A DNA stretch of 64,000 nucleotides from Robiginitalea aestuariiviva (lineage in GTDB: Bacteria > Bacteroidota > Bacteroidia > Flavobacteriales > Flavobacteriaceae): contig NZ_JARPUQ010000002.1 in NCBI RefSeq assembly GCF_029537735.1, forward strand, positions 860,240 through 924,239, written 5' to 3'. Both the position numbers and the translations under genes were made by a program. Of this stretch, positions 25,346 through 34,051 are shown piece by piece; the stretch's first letter is position 1, and every line of letters begins with the position of its first letter. Below the pieces are notes generated by a model. It did no database searches, had not been told where the DNA came from, and saw nothing but the letters and a program-made list of their open reading frames with translations.

Positions 25346-25945
25346 CTAAAATCCGCGCTTGGCCAGGGTCTTTAAGGTTTTGTAAACCAAATGTGTAGGA
25401 AGCCCGACTACATTGGTGTAGGAGCCATCGATGGCCTCTACGCCCACCAGCCCGATCCATTCCTGTATGCCGTAGGCGCCGGCTTTGTCCATGGGTTGAC
25501 CGGAGGCTACATATTCCGAAATGACATCCAGTTCCAAAGGTGCAAATTTAACCCGGGTAATGGCGTGTGTGGTTACCGATTCCCCTTGGGTGCGGAAGCA
25601 AACGGAAGTAATGACTTCATGCCAGTGGCCGGAAAGTTGCTCCAGGGCCAGTTGTGCCTCTTCCGCGGAGGCGGGTTTTTCCAGGACGCGCCCCTGGTGC
25701 CAGACAATGGTGTCGGCCGTTAGCAAGACGGTTCCAGCTTCCCGGGCGGGATTCAGCGCTTCGGCTTTCAGGGCGGCCAGGTAGTCTGTAATCTGATGCC
25801 CCTGCAGGTGGGAGGGATAGGTCTCGTCCACCTCGGGCCGCACCACCTCAAAGGTTAGCCCCATGGCCTGCAGCAGCTCGCGCCGCCGCGGAGATCCGGA
25901 CCCCAGTAAAAGCCTGGGGGGTTGTATGTCCCTGAAGGCCTCCAT
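25346..25945 (-). CDS. maf: Maf-type nucleoside triphosphate pyrophosphatase
   Basis: At 199 residues it has the Maf signature: LLLGSGSPRRRELLQAMGL near residue 12, VDETYPSHLQG, then LTADTIVWHQGRVLEKPASAEEA and the C-terminal GAYGIQEWIGLVGVEAIDGSYTNVVGLP. Maf proteins hydrolyse non-canonical or modified dNTP/NTPs (dTTP/UTP type carry this KAGAYGIQ pattern) and were first linked to septum inhibition. Its start codon overlaps the kdsC stop codon. Confidence 0.95.
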   Translation of the reverse strand: MEAFRDIQPPRLLLGSGSPRRRELLQAMGLTFEVVRPEVDETYPSHLQGHQITDYLAALKAEALNPAREAGTVLLTADTIVWHQGRVLEKPASAEEAQLALEQLSGHWHEVITSVCFRTQGESVTTHAITRVKFAPLELDVISEYVASGQPMDKAGAYGIQEWIGLVGVEAIDGSYTNVVGLPTHLVYKTLKTLAKRGF

Positions 25946-26472
25946 CAGTCGTTGGAGGCGTCAAAGAAGGCTTCCCAATGGCCCCGGACCCGCATCACCT
26001 GCTGGATGATGTCGCGCACGCAGCCTTCACCGCCGTTCATATGGGAGATATAGTGGGAGATAGCCTTCACCTCGGGCACGGCATTCTGAGGACAGGTTAC
26101 CATTCCGGCCAGTTTCATGGCGGGGATGTCCGGAATGTCGTCTCCCATATAGAGGGTTTCGGACGGGTCAATCCCATAATCTTCAAGGTACTCCCGGAAG
26201 ACATCCTCCTTATGGCCGGCACCCAGGAAAATATCCCGTACGCCCAGGGCCTTTAAGCGCTCGCGGACCCCTTCGTTGGTGCCCCCGCTGATGACGCAGA
26301 TCCGGTATCCCTGCTCCAGGGCAGCCTTTACGGCAAAGCCGTCGCGAACGCTCATTTTCCGGAGCAATTCCCCGGTGGTGGTAATCAGGATGGAACTATC
26401 GGTAAAAACGCCATCCACGTCAAAGACAAACGTGGTAACGTGGTTGAGCATTTCCTTATAATTTGTCTTCAT
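25945..26472 (-). CDS. kdsC: 3-deoxy-D-manno-octulosonate 8-phosphate phosphatase (KdsC)
   Basis: This 175-residue HAD-family C0 phosphatase shows motif I FVFDVDGVFTDSSI (DxDG), motif II ISGG, motif III with Lys (GHKEDVF), and motif IV YMGDDIPDIPAM. It removes the phosphate from KDO 8-phosphate in lipopolysaccharide core synthesis. The short length without a cap is typical of KdsC. It overlaps the DUF2520 gene by 17 bp and maf by 1 bp. Confidence 0.93.
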   Translation of the reverse strand: MKTNYKEMLNHVTTFVFDVDGVFTDSSILITTTGELLRKMSVRDGFAVKAALEQGYRICVISGGTNEGVRERLKALGVRDIFLGAGHKEDVFREYLEDYGIDPSETLYMGDDIPDIPAMKLAGMVTCPQNAVPEVKAISHYISHMNGGEGCVRDIIQQVMRVRGHWEAFFDASND

Positions 26473-27217
26473 AGGTGGTTTGTATGGAATGCGTAATCAG
26501 GTTATAGAGGTCTTTCAGGGGGGTGTTGGCCAGCAGCTGACGGTGCCGCTCCAGGGTGGGGTTATCGCCCCTGCGTGCCGGCCCGGTTTGTGCCTGGCGG
26601 GCGGTTTGCCCCTGCAATTTGGCAAACGTCTGGGCGGTTACAGGGCCCAGGATGTCCGGGTCCAGGTGGTAAGCCCGGCAGAGTTCCTGCCCCAAAGCAA
26701 TCATATGATTACTGAAATTGTTGGCAAAAACCGCGGCCAGGTGGGCCTGGCTTCGGGCTTCGGATGTGGCGTGTACCGGCCTGCCGCCCAGAGCGGTGGC
26801 CAGGGTTTTGAGCAGGGCCAGATCCTGTATGGAGGCCGCTTCCAGCAGGAAGGGGACCTGTTCCAGGGGGGTATGTTGCCCGGCCGTAAAGGTCTGTAGC
26901 GGATAGAAAACCCCACGGTTGCTGCATGCCTGCAGGTGATCTATGGGTGTGGCCCCGGAGGTATGTGCTACCAAACCAGAGTATGGGGCCAGCGTTTCGG
27001 CCAGGGCGCTTATTGCCCGGTCCGAGACAGCCAGGAGGCATATGTCCGCCTGTGATGGCTCGCGGATTTCCCCGATTGGGATCTGAGGGAAAGGCGGCCG
27101 GATCTGCTCCGGCCTGCGTGCCATCCACTGGCAGAAATCCACCGTAGGGGCTTCCCAAAGGGCCCCTCCCAGGTGGTGTGCCAGGTTGCCACTGCCGATA
27201 AGTGCCACGCGTATCAC
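26456..27217 (-). CDS. Rossmann-like and DUF2520 domain-containing protein
   Basis: From the GTG at 27217 the protein has 253 residues and begins IRVALIGSGNLAHHL, a Rossmann dinucleotide-binding turn. The N-terminal 130 residues resemble F420/NADP oxidoreductase-like folds (ADICLLAVSDRAISALAE, LVAHTSGATPIDHL). The C-terminal half is DUF2520 (ALGGRPVHATSEARSQAHLAAVFANNFSNHMIALG). The family is probably a NAD(P)-dependent dehydrogenase related to ketopantoate reductase; substrate unknown. The in-frame GTG at 27232 is inside the -7 box and is thus unlikely. First gene of the operon with kdsC and maf. Confidence 0.88.
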   Translation of the reverse strand: MIRVALIGSGNLAHHLGGALWEAPTVDFCQWMARRPEQIRPPFPQIPIGEIREPSQADICLLAVSDRAISALAETLAPYSGLVAHTSGATPIDHLQACSNRGVFYPLQTFTAGQHTPLEQVPFLLEAASIQDLALLKTLATALGGRPVHATSEARSQAHLAAVFANNFSNHMIALGQELCRAYHLDPDILGPVTAQTFAKLQGQTARQAQTGPARRGDNPTLERHRQLLANTPLKDLYNLITHSIQTTYEDKL

Positions 27218-27221
27218 CCCG

Positions 27222-27229
27222 CAAAAATA
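27222..27229 (-). promoter_or_regulatory. -7 element (TATTTTTG) of the DUF2520 gene
   Basis: TATTTTTG on the minus strand lies only 4 nt before the GTG at 27217. With the usual distance to the transcription start, the message would begin at or very near this GTG, so it may be leaderless. Confidence 0.45.
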
Positions 27230-27313
27230 CACAATATCCGATCGGGAAGGGGAGGGACGGGAATTTGGGGAATCTTAACATCCTGGGGGCCGAGGTAAAT
27301 GATGCGGATACCT

Positions 27314-27321
27314 TATTTTTG
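27314..27321 (+). promoter_or_regulatory. -7 element (TATTTTTG) of ccsBA
   Basis: TATTTTTG is 27 bp before the ATG at 27349. A -33 TTG at the proper spacing is not seen. It shares the divergent region with the DUF2520 promoter. Confidence 0.5.
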
Positions 27322-27348
27322 TATCCCGAAACCGACTTTGACCCGCCC

Positions 27349-30300
27349 ATGCTCAAATCCCTGGAACGCTTTCTGTTTTCGACCCGCCTGATGGCCATCC
27401 TGTTTATTGTAATGGCTGCAGCCATGGCCTTTGGCACTTTTATCGAGAGTTGGTACAGTACCCAGACCGCCAAGATCTGGATCTACAATGCCTGGTGGTT
27501 TGAGGCCATCATGCTTTTTTTCCTGATCAATTTCATAGGCAACATTTCCCGCTACCGGCTGCTTCGCAAGGAAAAATGGGCGGTGTTGCTGCTCCACCTT
27601 TCCTGGGTCCTGATCATCGTAGGCGCTTTTATTACCCGGTATATCAGTTATGAAGGCAGTATGCCCATACGGGAAGGGGAAACTGAAAATGTCTTTTACT
27701 CCGAGAAGACCTACCTGTCCGTCCTGATAGACGGGGAGATTGACGGGCAACCCCAGCGCAAGGAACTGGAAGATGACCTGATGGTTACCGAAGAGGCCAT
27801 TCAGTCTTCCCTGCCCTGGAAGGCGCAGTACGGGAACCAGTCCCTGCGGGTAGACTATCTCGATTTTGTTTCCCATGCCCGCATGGGGGTAAGCCCGGAC
27901 CCGGAAGGCACCTATTTCCTGAAGCTTGTGGAAGCCGGAGGGGGAGAGCGCCACGACCACTACCTGCAGGATGGGGCGCTTGAAAGTATACACAATGTAC
28001 TCTTTAGCCTGAACCGTGAGGTGCCCGGGGCGGTGAACATCCGCATGACCGACAGTACCCTTACCCTGCAATCGCCCTTTGGCGGCAGCTATATGCGGAT
28101 GGCGGACCAACAGGCGGGCACCATTACCGCAGACAGCGTGCAGCCCCTGATGCTGCGCTCGCTCTACACCCTGGGCAGTATGCAGTTTGTAATCCCGGAC
28201 CCGCCGGTGCGCGGCAGCTACCAGGTGCAGCGCATCCCGGAGGCCGAACAGACCGATAACGACCCGGATGCCCTGCGCATCTCCATAGAAGCCAACGGGC
28301 AAAACGGGGAACTGACCCTGCTGGGTGGCAAGGGGCGGAAACAGTATTCCGAACCTGTGGATATCGGGGGGTTGCGTTTCCGGGCGGCCTATGGCTCCAA
28401 GGTGCACGAATTGCCCTTCAGCATAACCCTAAATGATTTTATAGCGGAGAAATACCCGGGCACCGAAAAAGGCTATGCCTCCTACATGAGCAAGATTACC
28501 GTGCGCGATTCCCTGACGGAAGAGCGTCCCTTTGACTATGACATCTTTATGAACCACGTGCTGGACCACCAGGGCTATCGCTTCTTTCAGGCCAGTTTCT
28601 TTCCGGACGAACAGGGCACCGTTCTCTCGGTGAACCACGATTTCTGGGGCACCTGGGTTACCTATATCGGTTATTTTTTGCTCTATATTGGCCTGATGGG
28701 CATTATGTTCTTCGGGAAAACCCGTTTCCGCGACCTGGCCCGGCAGATGCAGGAGCTCAGCCAAAGGCGCAAAGCGCTGAGCCTGCTTCTTTTGCTCGGT
28801 ACCAGCCTGGCATTCGGGCAGCAGCCCGCTGCGGAAGATCACCAGCACAACGGGCTGCCGGACCAGTCCCTGGTGGACTCCCTGATCCTGGCAACCGCCG
28901 TGCCCGAGGCCCAGGCCCGGGAATTCGGACACCTGGTCATCCAGGACGACGGGGGGCGGATGAAGCCGGTAAATACCTTTGCCTCGGAACTCCTGCGGAA
29001 GATCAGTTTTAAGGACCACTACAATGGCCTGACGGCAGACCAGGTATTGCTCTCGATGATCATGCGGCCCAACCTCTGGACCGTGACCGAGTTTATCGCT
29101 TTGGACAAGAAATCCCAGAACGACAGTATCCGCCACATGATCGGCGTGCCGGAAGACCAGAAATCCGTCCGCCTGATCGACTTTTTCGATGCGGAGGGGC
29201 GCAACAAACTGGAACCGGTGCTGGAAGACGCCTTCTCCACCACCAACCCGAACAAATTCCAGCAGGACTTCAAGGACACCTATTTACGCCTGGGGTTGCT
29301 GAACCGGGCCCTGAGCGGGGAAATCCTGAAGATATTCCCTTTGCCCGACCACCCGAACAACAAATGGATCTCCTCCCTGGAATACAAATCCGGACAGTTT
29401 GCGGTACGGGACTCCCTGTATGGGAATTTTATCAAAAACGCTTTTTCCTTTTACCTGATGAACCTGGAACAGGGGGTAGCCACAGGAGACTTCTCTGAAA
29501 GCTCCAAAATCCTGGCAGCCTTCCGAAAGGCCCAGGAAGATAATGGGGCAGCGGTAATGCCTTCCCGGGAAAAAGTGGCCACGGAGGTGATCTACAACCG
29601 CCTGGACATCTTTAACCGCCTGTACCGGTATTATGCCCTTACGGGCATGTTGCTCTTCTTTATCCTGATCTTCCGGATTTTCCGGGAACGCAGGATCTGG
29701 GATATCGCTACCTTTTTCTTTAAGGGGACCATAATTATTTTCTTTATCTGGCATACGGCCGGCCTGGTCCTGCGTTGGTATATTTCCGGGCATGCTCCCT
29801 GGAGTGACGCCTACGAGAGTATCCTTTATGTGGCCTGGGCCTGTATGGGGATGGGTCTGTTGCTGGGGCGCCGCAACGACATGACTATTGCAGCCTCGGC
29901 CTTTGTGACTTCCATGTTGCTCTGGATTGCCCACCAAAGCTGGGTAGACCCAGCCATTGCCAATCTGCAGCCGGTACTGAACAGCTACTGGCTGATGATT
30001 CACGTGGCGGTTATTGTGGCCAGTTATGGCCCGCTTACCGTTGGGATGGTCCTTGGGGTAGTGAGCCTGCTTTTGATCATCATGACCACGGAAAAGAACC
30101 GCAACCGGATGCAACTGCACCTGAAAGAACTTACCGTGATCAATGAACTGGCCCTTACCGTAGGGCTGGTGATGCTGACCATCGGAAACTTCCTTGGTGG
30201 GCAATGGGCCAATGAAAGCTGGGGCCGCTACTGGGGGTGGGACCCCAAGGAGACCTGGGCCCTGATTTCTATCCTGGTTTACGCTTTTGTGATTCACACC

Positions 30301-30537
30301 CGCCTGGTACCCGGACTTCGGGGTCGGTGGACCTTTAACTTCCTCAGTATTGTGGCCTTTGCCAGTATTATGATGACCTACTTTGGCGTGAATTTCTACC
30401 TGGTGGGCCTCCACAGCTACGCCAGCGGGAGTCAGGTGATTACGCCCACCTTTGTATGGTATACCGTGGCCGGAGTGCTCCTGCTGGGAGCCATCAGCTG
30501 GTGGCGTAATCGCATTTATTACCGGCAGGGAGCCTGA
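27349..30537 (+). CDS. ccsBA: Cytochrome c biogenesis protein CcsBA (ResB-CcsA fusion)
   Basis: From the ATG at 27349 it has 1062 residues. The N-terminal part is ResB/Ccs1: LFSTRLMAILFIVMAAAMAFGTFIES, helices at about 15-35, 50-70 and 85-105, then a large periplasmic domain. The C-terminal third is CcsA: HTAGLVLRWYISGHAPWSDAYES, WLMIHVAVIVASYG and the WWD heme motif NESWGRYWGWDPKETWAL. It exports heme to the periplasm and joins it to CxxCH of c-type cytochromes (System II). Such fusions are usual in Bacteroidota. The frame is open to 27202 upstream, but the ATG at 27349 gives the usual N-terminus. Confidence 0.94.
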   Translation: MLKSLERFLFSTRLMAILFIVMAAAMAFGTFIESWYSTQTAKIWIYNAWWFEAIMLFFLINFIGNISRYRLLRKEKWAVLLLHLSWVLIIVGAFITRYISYEGSMPIREGETENVFYSEKTYLSVLIDGEIDGQPQRKELEDDLMVTEEAIQSSLPWKAQYGNQSLRVDYLDFVSHARMGVSPDPEGTYFLKLVEAGGGERHDHYLQDGALESIHNVLFSLNREVPGAVNIRMTDSTLTLQSPFGGSYMRMADQQAGTITADSVQPLMLRSLYTLGSMQFVIPDPPVRGSYQVQRIPEAEQTDNDPDALRISIEANGQNGELTLLGGKGRKQYSEPVDIGGLRFRAAYGSKVHELPFSITLNDFIAEKYPGTEKGYASYMSKITVRDSLTEERPFDYDIFMNHVLDHQGYRFFQASFFPDEQGTVLSVNHDFWGTWVTYIGYFLLYIGLMGIMFFGKTRFRDLARQMQELSQRRKALSLLLLLGTSLAFGQQPAAEDHQHNGLPDQSLVDSLILATAVPEAQAREFGHLVIQDDGGRMKPVNTFASELLRKISFKDHYNGLTADQVLLSMIMRPNLWTVTEFIALDKKSQNDSIRHMIGVPEDQKSVRLIDFFDAEGRNKLEPVLEDAFSTTNPNKFQQDFKDTYLRLGLLNRALSGEILKIFPLPDHPNNKWISSLEYKSGQFAVRDSLYGNFIKNAFSFYLMNLEQGVATGDFSESSKILAAFRKAQEDNGAAVMPSREKVATEVIYNRLDIFNRLYRYYALTGMLLFFILIFRIFRERRIWDIATFFFKGTIIIFFIWHTAGLVLRWYISGHAPWSDAYESILYVAWACMGMGLLLGRRNDMTIAASAFVTSMLLWIAHQSWVDPAIANLQPVLNSYWLMIHVAVIVASYGPLTVGMVLGVVSLLLIIMTTEKNRNRMQLHLKELTVINELALTVGLVMLTIGNFLGGQWANESWGRYWGWDPKETWALISILVYAFVIHTRLVPGLRGRWTFNFLSIVAFASIMMTYFGVNFYLVGLHSYASGSQVITPTFVWYTVAGVLLLGAISWWRNRIYYRQGA

Positions 30538-30698
30538 ATTTTTGGCCGACTCCCCTAATTTTTTCATATTTGCTTCATTGTGAAGTACTAAGGATATGTG
30601 CCAGTTTGCGGATATTGCCCTCTAGGGTTGCCCGGTTATAGGGCATACCCCTTTATGCAGGCCCCCGCGTTTTTGTTCCACCACATGTATTCTTAGTT

Positions 30699-32108
30699 AT
30701 GCCCGCCAACCCTACCCATCCCGTTTTTAAATATTTCCGTTACTTCCTGCAAGCCGTTCGGGGCGAACAGGCCGATTACACTACCGGCAGCCTGCGCAAG
30801 GCCATCTTTATGCTCTCCATCCCCATGATTCTGGAGATGATGATGGAATCGGTGTTTGCGGTGGTAGATATTGCTTATGTCTCGCGCGTAAGCGTCAATG
30901 CCGTGGCCACCATTGGCCTTACCGAATCCGTCATTACCCTGGTTTACGCTATTGCCATAGGCCTGAGTATGGCCGCCACGGCCGTGGTGGCCCGCAGGGT
31001 AGGCGAAAAGGATCCTGAGGGCGCCCGCACGGCCGCGGTGCAGGCCATTATGCTCGGGGCCGTGCTGGCCCTGGTCATTGGCCTGTTCGGCTATCATTTT
31101 GCCCGCGAAATCCTGCAGCTGATGGGGGGCGAGGCAGATTTGGTGGAAGAGGGTTACGGCTATACCCGATGGCTTATTGGCGGTAACATCACCATCATGC
31201 TCCTCTTCCTGATCAACGCCATCTTCCGGGGTGCCGGGGATGCCTCCATGGCCATGTGGACCCTGGTGCTTTCCAACGGGCTTAACCTGATCCTTGACCC
31301 TATTTTTATATTTGGCCTGGGGCCGGTCCCGGAATTCGGGGTAACCGGGGCGGCCATAGCCACCAACATCGGGCGTGGCTCGGCCGTACTTTTCCAGCTG
31401 GCTATTCTGCTCTTCGGGTGGGGCCGTATCCGCATCCGCCTGCAGGACTGGCGACTGCGCCTGTCCGTGATGTGGAATCTGGTGCGGGTATCCCTGGGGG
31501 GCATTGCCCAATTCCTGATCGGCACTTCCAGCTGGGTCTTCCTGATGCGGCTGATGAGCGTATTCGGGAGCGAAGTGCTGGCCGGGTACACCATTGCCAT
31601 CCGCGTGATGATGTTTACCCTGATGCCGGCCTGGGGGATGAGCAATGCGGCGGCCACCCTGGTGGGGCAGAACCTGGGGGCAGAAAAACCGGAGCGGGCC
31701 GAGGCTTCGGTCTGGAAGACCAGCGCCTACAACGCCTGGTTTATGCTGGTGGTTTCCGTGGGCTACCTGGTTTTTGCCCCGGAGCTGATGGCACTTTTCA
31801 ACCGCACCCCGGCCGTGGTGGAAAACGGGGCGCTATGCCTGCGTATCATTGCCGCCGGCTATATCTTTTACGCCTATGGCATGGTGGTGACCCAGGCCTT
31901 TAACGGGGCGGGCGACACCCGGACCCCCACCCGCATTAACCTGGTAGCCTTCTGGATGTTTCAACTGCCCCTGGCGTACCTGGCTTCCACCACCCTGGAC
32001 CTGGGCCCCCTGGGGGTATTCCTGGCGATCACCCTGGCCGAGGTACTGTTGTCCGCCCTGGCCATCCGGGCTTTCCGAAAGGGGAAATGGAAGACCACCC
32101 GCGTGTGA
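30699..32108 (+). CDS. MATE family efflux transporter
   Basis: At 469 residues it has 12 membrane helices in two repeats. The N-terminal lobe holds IPMILEMMMESVFAVVDIAYVSRVSVNAVATIGLTES, a typical MATE TM1-TM2, and the C-terminal lobe has WGMSNAAATLVGQNLGAEKPERAE and QAFNGAGDTRTPT. It exports drugs or metabolites in exchange for Na+ or H+; the substrate is not readable. It is preceded by 160 bp without a gene. The next gene starts 34 bp later with its own -7 box. Confidence 0.94.
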   Translation: MPANPTHPVFKYFRYFLQAVRGEQADYTTGSLRKAIFMLSIPMILEMMMESVFAVVDIAYVSRVSVNAVATIGLTESVITLVYAIAIGLSMAATAVVARRVGEKDPEGARTAAVQAIMLGAVLALVIGLFGYHFAREILQLMGGEADLVEEGYGYTRWLIGGNITIMLLFLINAIFRGAGDASMAMWTLVLSNGLNLILDPIFIFGLGPVPEFGVTGAAIATNIGRGSAVLFQLAILLFGWGRIRIRLQDWRLRLSVMWNLVRVSLGGIAQFLIGTSSWVFLMRLMSVFGSEVLAGYTIAIRVMMFTLMPAWGMSNAAATLVGQNLGAEKPERAEASVWKTSAYNAWFMLVVSVGYLVFAPELMALFNRTPAVVENGALCLRIIAAGYIFYAYGMVVTQAFNGAGDTRTPTRINLVAFWMFQLPLAYLASTTLDLGPLGVFLAITLAEVLLSALAIRAFRKGKWKTTRV

Positions 32109-32116
32109 TAAATGCT

Positions 32117-32124
32117 TATTTTTG
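32117..32124 (+). promoter_or_regulatory. -7 element (TATTTTTG) of the trans-sulfuration gene
   Basis: TATTTTTG lies between the MATE stop codon and the ATG at 32143, with an 18-nt gap. No -33 TTG is seen. Confidence 0.45.
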
Positions 32125-32142
32125 GAGGGAATTCCAAAGCCC

Positions 32143-33321
32143 ATGAAAGATTCAAAACCCGGGGTTAATACCCGTTGCACCCATATGGGGGGGCTGGAAG
32201 ACACCTTGTATAAAGGCGCTGTCTCCCCCTTGTTTATGAGTACCTCCTACGCCTATGAGGAGGTTGAGGTTAAACGCTATCCACGCTATTTCAACACCCC
32301 CAACCAGGAAGCCCTGGCACAAAAGGTGGCCAACCTGGAGCATACCGAGGCCGGGCTCATCTTTGGCAGCGGGATGGCGGCCGTAAGCACGGCCCTGCTG
32401 GCCTTTTTGCGCAGCGGGGACCACCTGGTACTGCCGCGGCAGTCCTATGGGGGAACCCAAAACCTGGTGCAGGAGGAATTCGACAAGTTTGGTATAGCCT
32501 ACACCTTTATTGACCAGACCCGCCCCGAAGACTTTGAGGCGGCCATCCGGCCCAATACGCGGGTGCTGTATCTGGAAACCCCGTCCAACCCCCTGCTGTA
32601 CCTGACGGACCTGCAGGCTGTGGCAGACCTGGCCCGGCGCAAAGGCCTGGTTACCCTGATCGACAACACCTTTGCCAGTCCTATAAACCAGAACCCGGCA
32701 GATTTCGGAATAGACGTAATGATCCATTCGGCCACCAAGTACATGGGCGGGCACTCGGATATCTGTGCCGGGGCAGTTGCGGCCTCGGCCGAACATATTG
32801 ACCGCATCTTCCAGTTGGCCAAAAACCTGGGGGGCAGCCTGAGTGACTATACCGTTTGGCTGCTGGAGCGCAGTATGAAGACCATGGGATTGCGGGTAAA
32901 GGCCCAAAGCGAAAACGCCCTGCAACTCTCCCGTTACCTCCGGGACCATGCCCTGGTTTCCCGGGTGTATTACCCGGGGTTGGAGGACCATCCGGGCCAT
33001 GCCATTGCCCGGGAGCAAATGCGCGGATATGGGGGCATGTTGTCTTTTGAGCTGGGCGAAGGCCTGGACACTGAGGCCTTTACCCGGGCCCTGCGGTGGA
33101 TCAAGCCTTCCATGAGCCTGGCGGGGGTGGAAAGTACCCTGACTTTGCCGGCCCAGACTTCCCATGGCTTGCTGACCCCCGAACAGCGCAAGACCTCCGG
33201 GATTTCGGACGGATTGATCCGGTTTTCCTGCGGCATTGAAGATATCGGGGACCTGAAGGCAGATCTGAACCAGGCCCTCCAACTGGCGTCACAGGCGGTA
33301 GCCGTGGCCCGTGATAAATAA
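32143..33321 (+). CDS. Trans-sulfuration PLP enzyme (cystathionine gamma-synthase/lyase type)
   Basis: At 392 residues it is a fold-type I PLP enzyme of the Cys/Met metabolism family: TSYAYEEVEVKRYPRYFNTPN (the Tyr-x-Arg of the neighbouring subunit), FGSGMAAVSTALLAFLRSGDH, ETPSNPLLYLTD, LVTLIDNTFASP and IHSATKYMGGHSD, which holds the PLP Lys. It cannot be told from sequence whether it makes cystathionine, splits it, or forms homocysteine by sulfhydrylation. It is followed 7 bp later by bshB1, suggesting it supplies Cys for bacillithiol. The ATG at 32143 is chosen over a TTG at 32122. Confidence 0.92.
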   Translation: MKDSKPGVNTRCTHMGGLEDTLYKGAVSPLFMSTSYAYEEVEVKRYPRYFNTPNQEALAQKVANLEHTEAGLIFGSGMAAVSTALLAFLRSGDHLVLPRQSYGGTQNLVQEEFDKFGIAYTFIDQTRPEDFEAAIRPNTRVLYLETPSNPLLYLTDLQAVADLARRKGLVTLIDNTFASPINQNPADFGIDVMIHSATKYMGGHSDICAGAVAASAEHIDRIFQLAKNLGGSLSDYTVWLLERSMKTMGLRVKAQSENALQLSRYLRDHALVSRVYYPGLEDHPGHAIAREQMRGYGGMLSFELGEGLDTEAFTRALRWIKPSMSLAGVESTLTLPAQTSHGLLTPEQRKTSGISDGLIRFSCGIEDIGDLKADLNQALQLASQAVAVARDK

Positions 33322-33328
33322 GACCTCT

Positions 33329-34051
33329 ATGAAACTCGACATGCTTGTATTTGGCGCCCACCCGGATGATGCCGAACTCGGTGCCGGCGCTACCATTGCC
33401 AAAGCCGTGGCCTCCGGCAAGAAAGTGGGTATCATTGACCTGACCCGGGGGGAACTCGGCACGCGGGGCACGGCGGAGATTCGCGATCGGGAGGCCGCCC
33501 GTGCCGCCGAAATCCTGGGTATTTCCGTGCGGGAAAACATGGAATTTGCGGACGGATTTTTCCGCAACGACCCGGATCACCAACTGGCCCTTATCCGGCA
33601 AATCCGTATGTACCGGCCGGAGGTGGTGCTGTGCAATGCGGTAGAGGATCGGCATATTGATCACGGCCGCGGCAGCAAGTTGGTCAGCGACGCCTGCTTT
33701 CTGAGCGGGTTGGTCAAGATCGACACCAAGATGGAGGGGGACGACCACTGGCAGGAGCCCTGGCGCCCGAAAATGGTGTACCACTACATTCAGTGGAAGA
33801 ACCTGGAGCCGGATTTTGTGGTGGACGTTACCGGCCATATCGAAAAGAAAATGGAAGCCATCCACGCGTATAGTTCCCAATTTTACGACCCGGAAAGCGA
33901 CGAACCGGACACGCCCATCAGCAGTAAGAATTTTACGGATAGCGTGGTATATCGCGCCCGAGACCTGGGGCGTCTGGTAGGGGTGGAATATGCAGAAGGT
34001 TTTACCACAGAACGGCTGCTGGCCGTTTCAGACCTGGACCATTTGATTTAA
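33329..34051 (+). CDS. bshB1: Bacillithiol biosynthesis deacetylase BshB1
   Basis: From the ATG at 33329 it has 240 residues. MKLDMLVFGAHPDDAELGAGATIAKA contains the zinc motif AHPDDAE. GIIDLTRGELGTRGTAEIRDREAARAAEILG is the signature of BshB1, and VEDRHIDHGRGSKLVSDACFLSGL holds the further zinc His. It removes the acetyl group from GlcNAc-malate in bacillithiol synthesis. A GTG at 33311 would overlap the preceding gene and is less likely. Its end overlaps the convergent histidine kinase gene by 4 bp. Confidence 0.95.
   Translation: MKLDMLVFGAHPDDAELGAGATIAKAVASGKKVGIIDLTRGELGTRGTAEIRDREAARAAEILGISVRENMEFADGFFRNDPDHQLALIRQIRMYRPEVVLCNAVEDRHIDHGRGSKLVSDACFLSGLVKIDTKMEGDDHWQEPWRPKMVYHYIQWKNLEPDFVVDVTGHIEKKMEAIHAYSSQFYDPESDEPDTPISSKNFTDSVVYRARDLGRLVGVEYAEGFTTERLLAVSDLDHLI

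Noticed and set aside
29284-30567. Open frame opposite ccsBA (about 427 residues)
   Set aside because: Composition rich in Gly, His, Gln and Pro; the CcsA WWD motif on the other strand decides.
30538-30698. Small gene or RNA between ccsBA and the MATE gene
   Set aside because: 160 bp without open frame or stable hairpin; probably the MATE promoter region.
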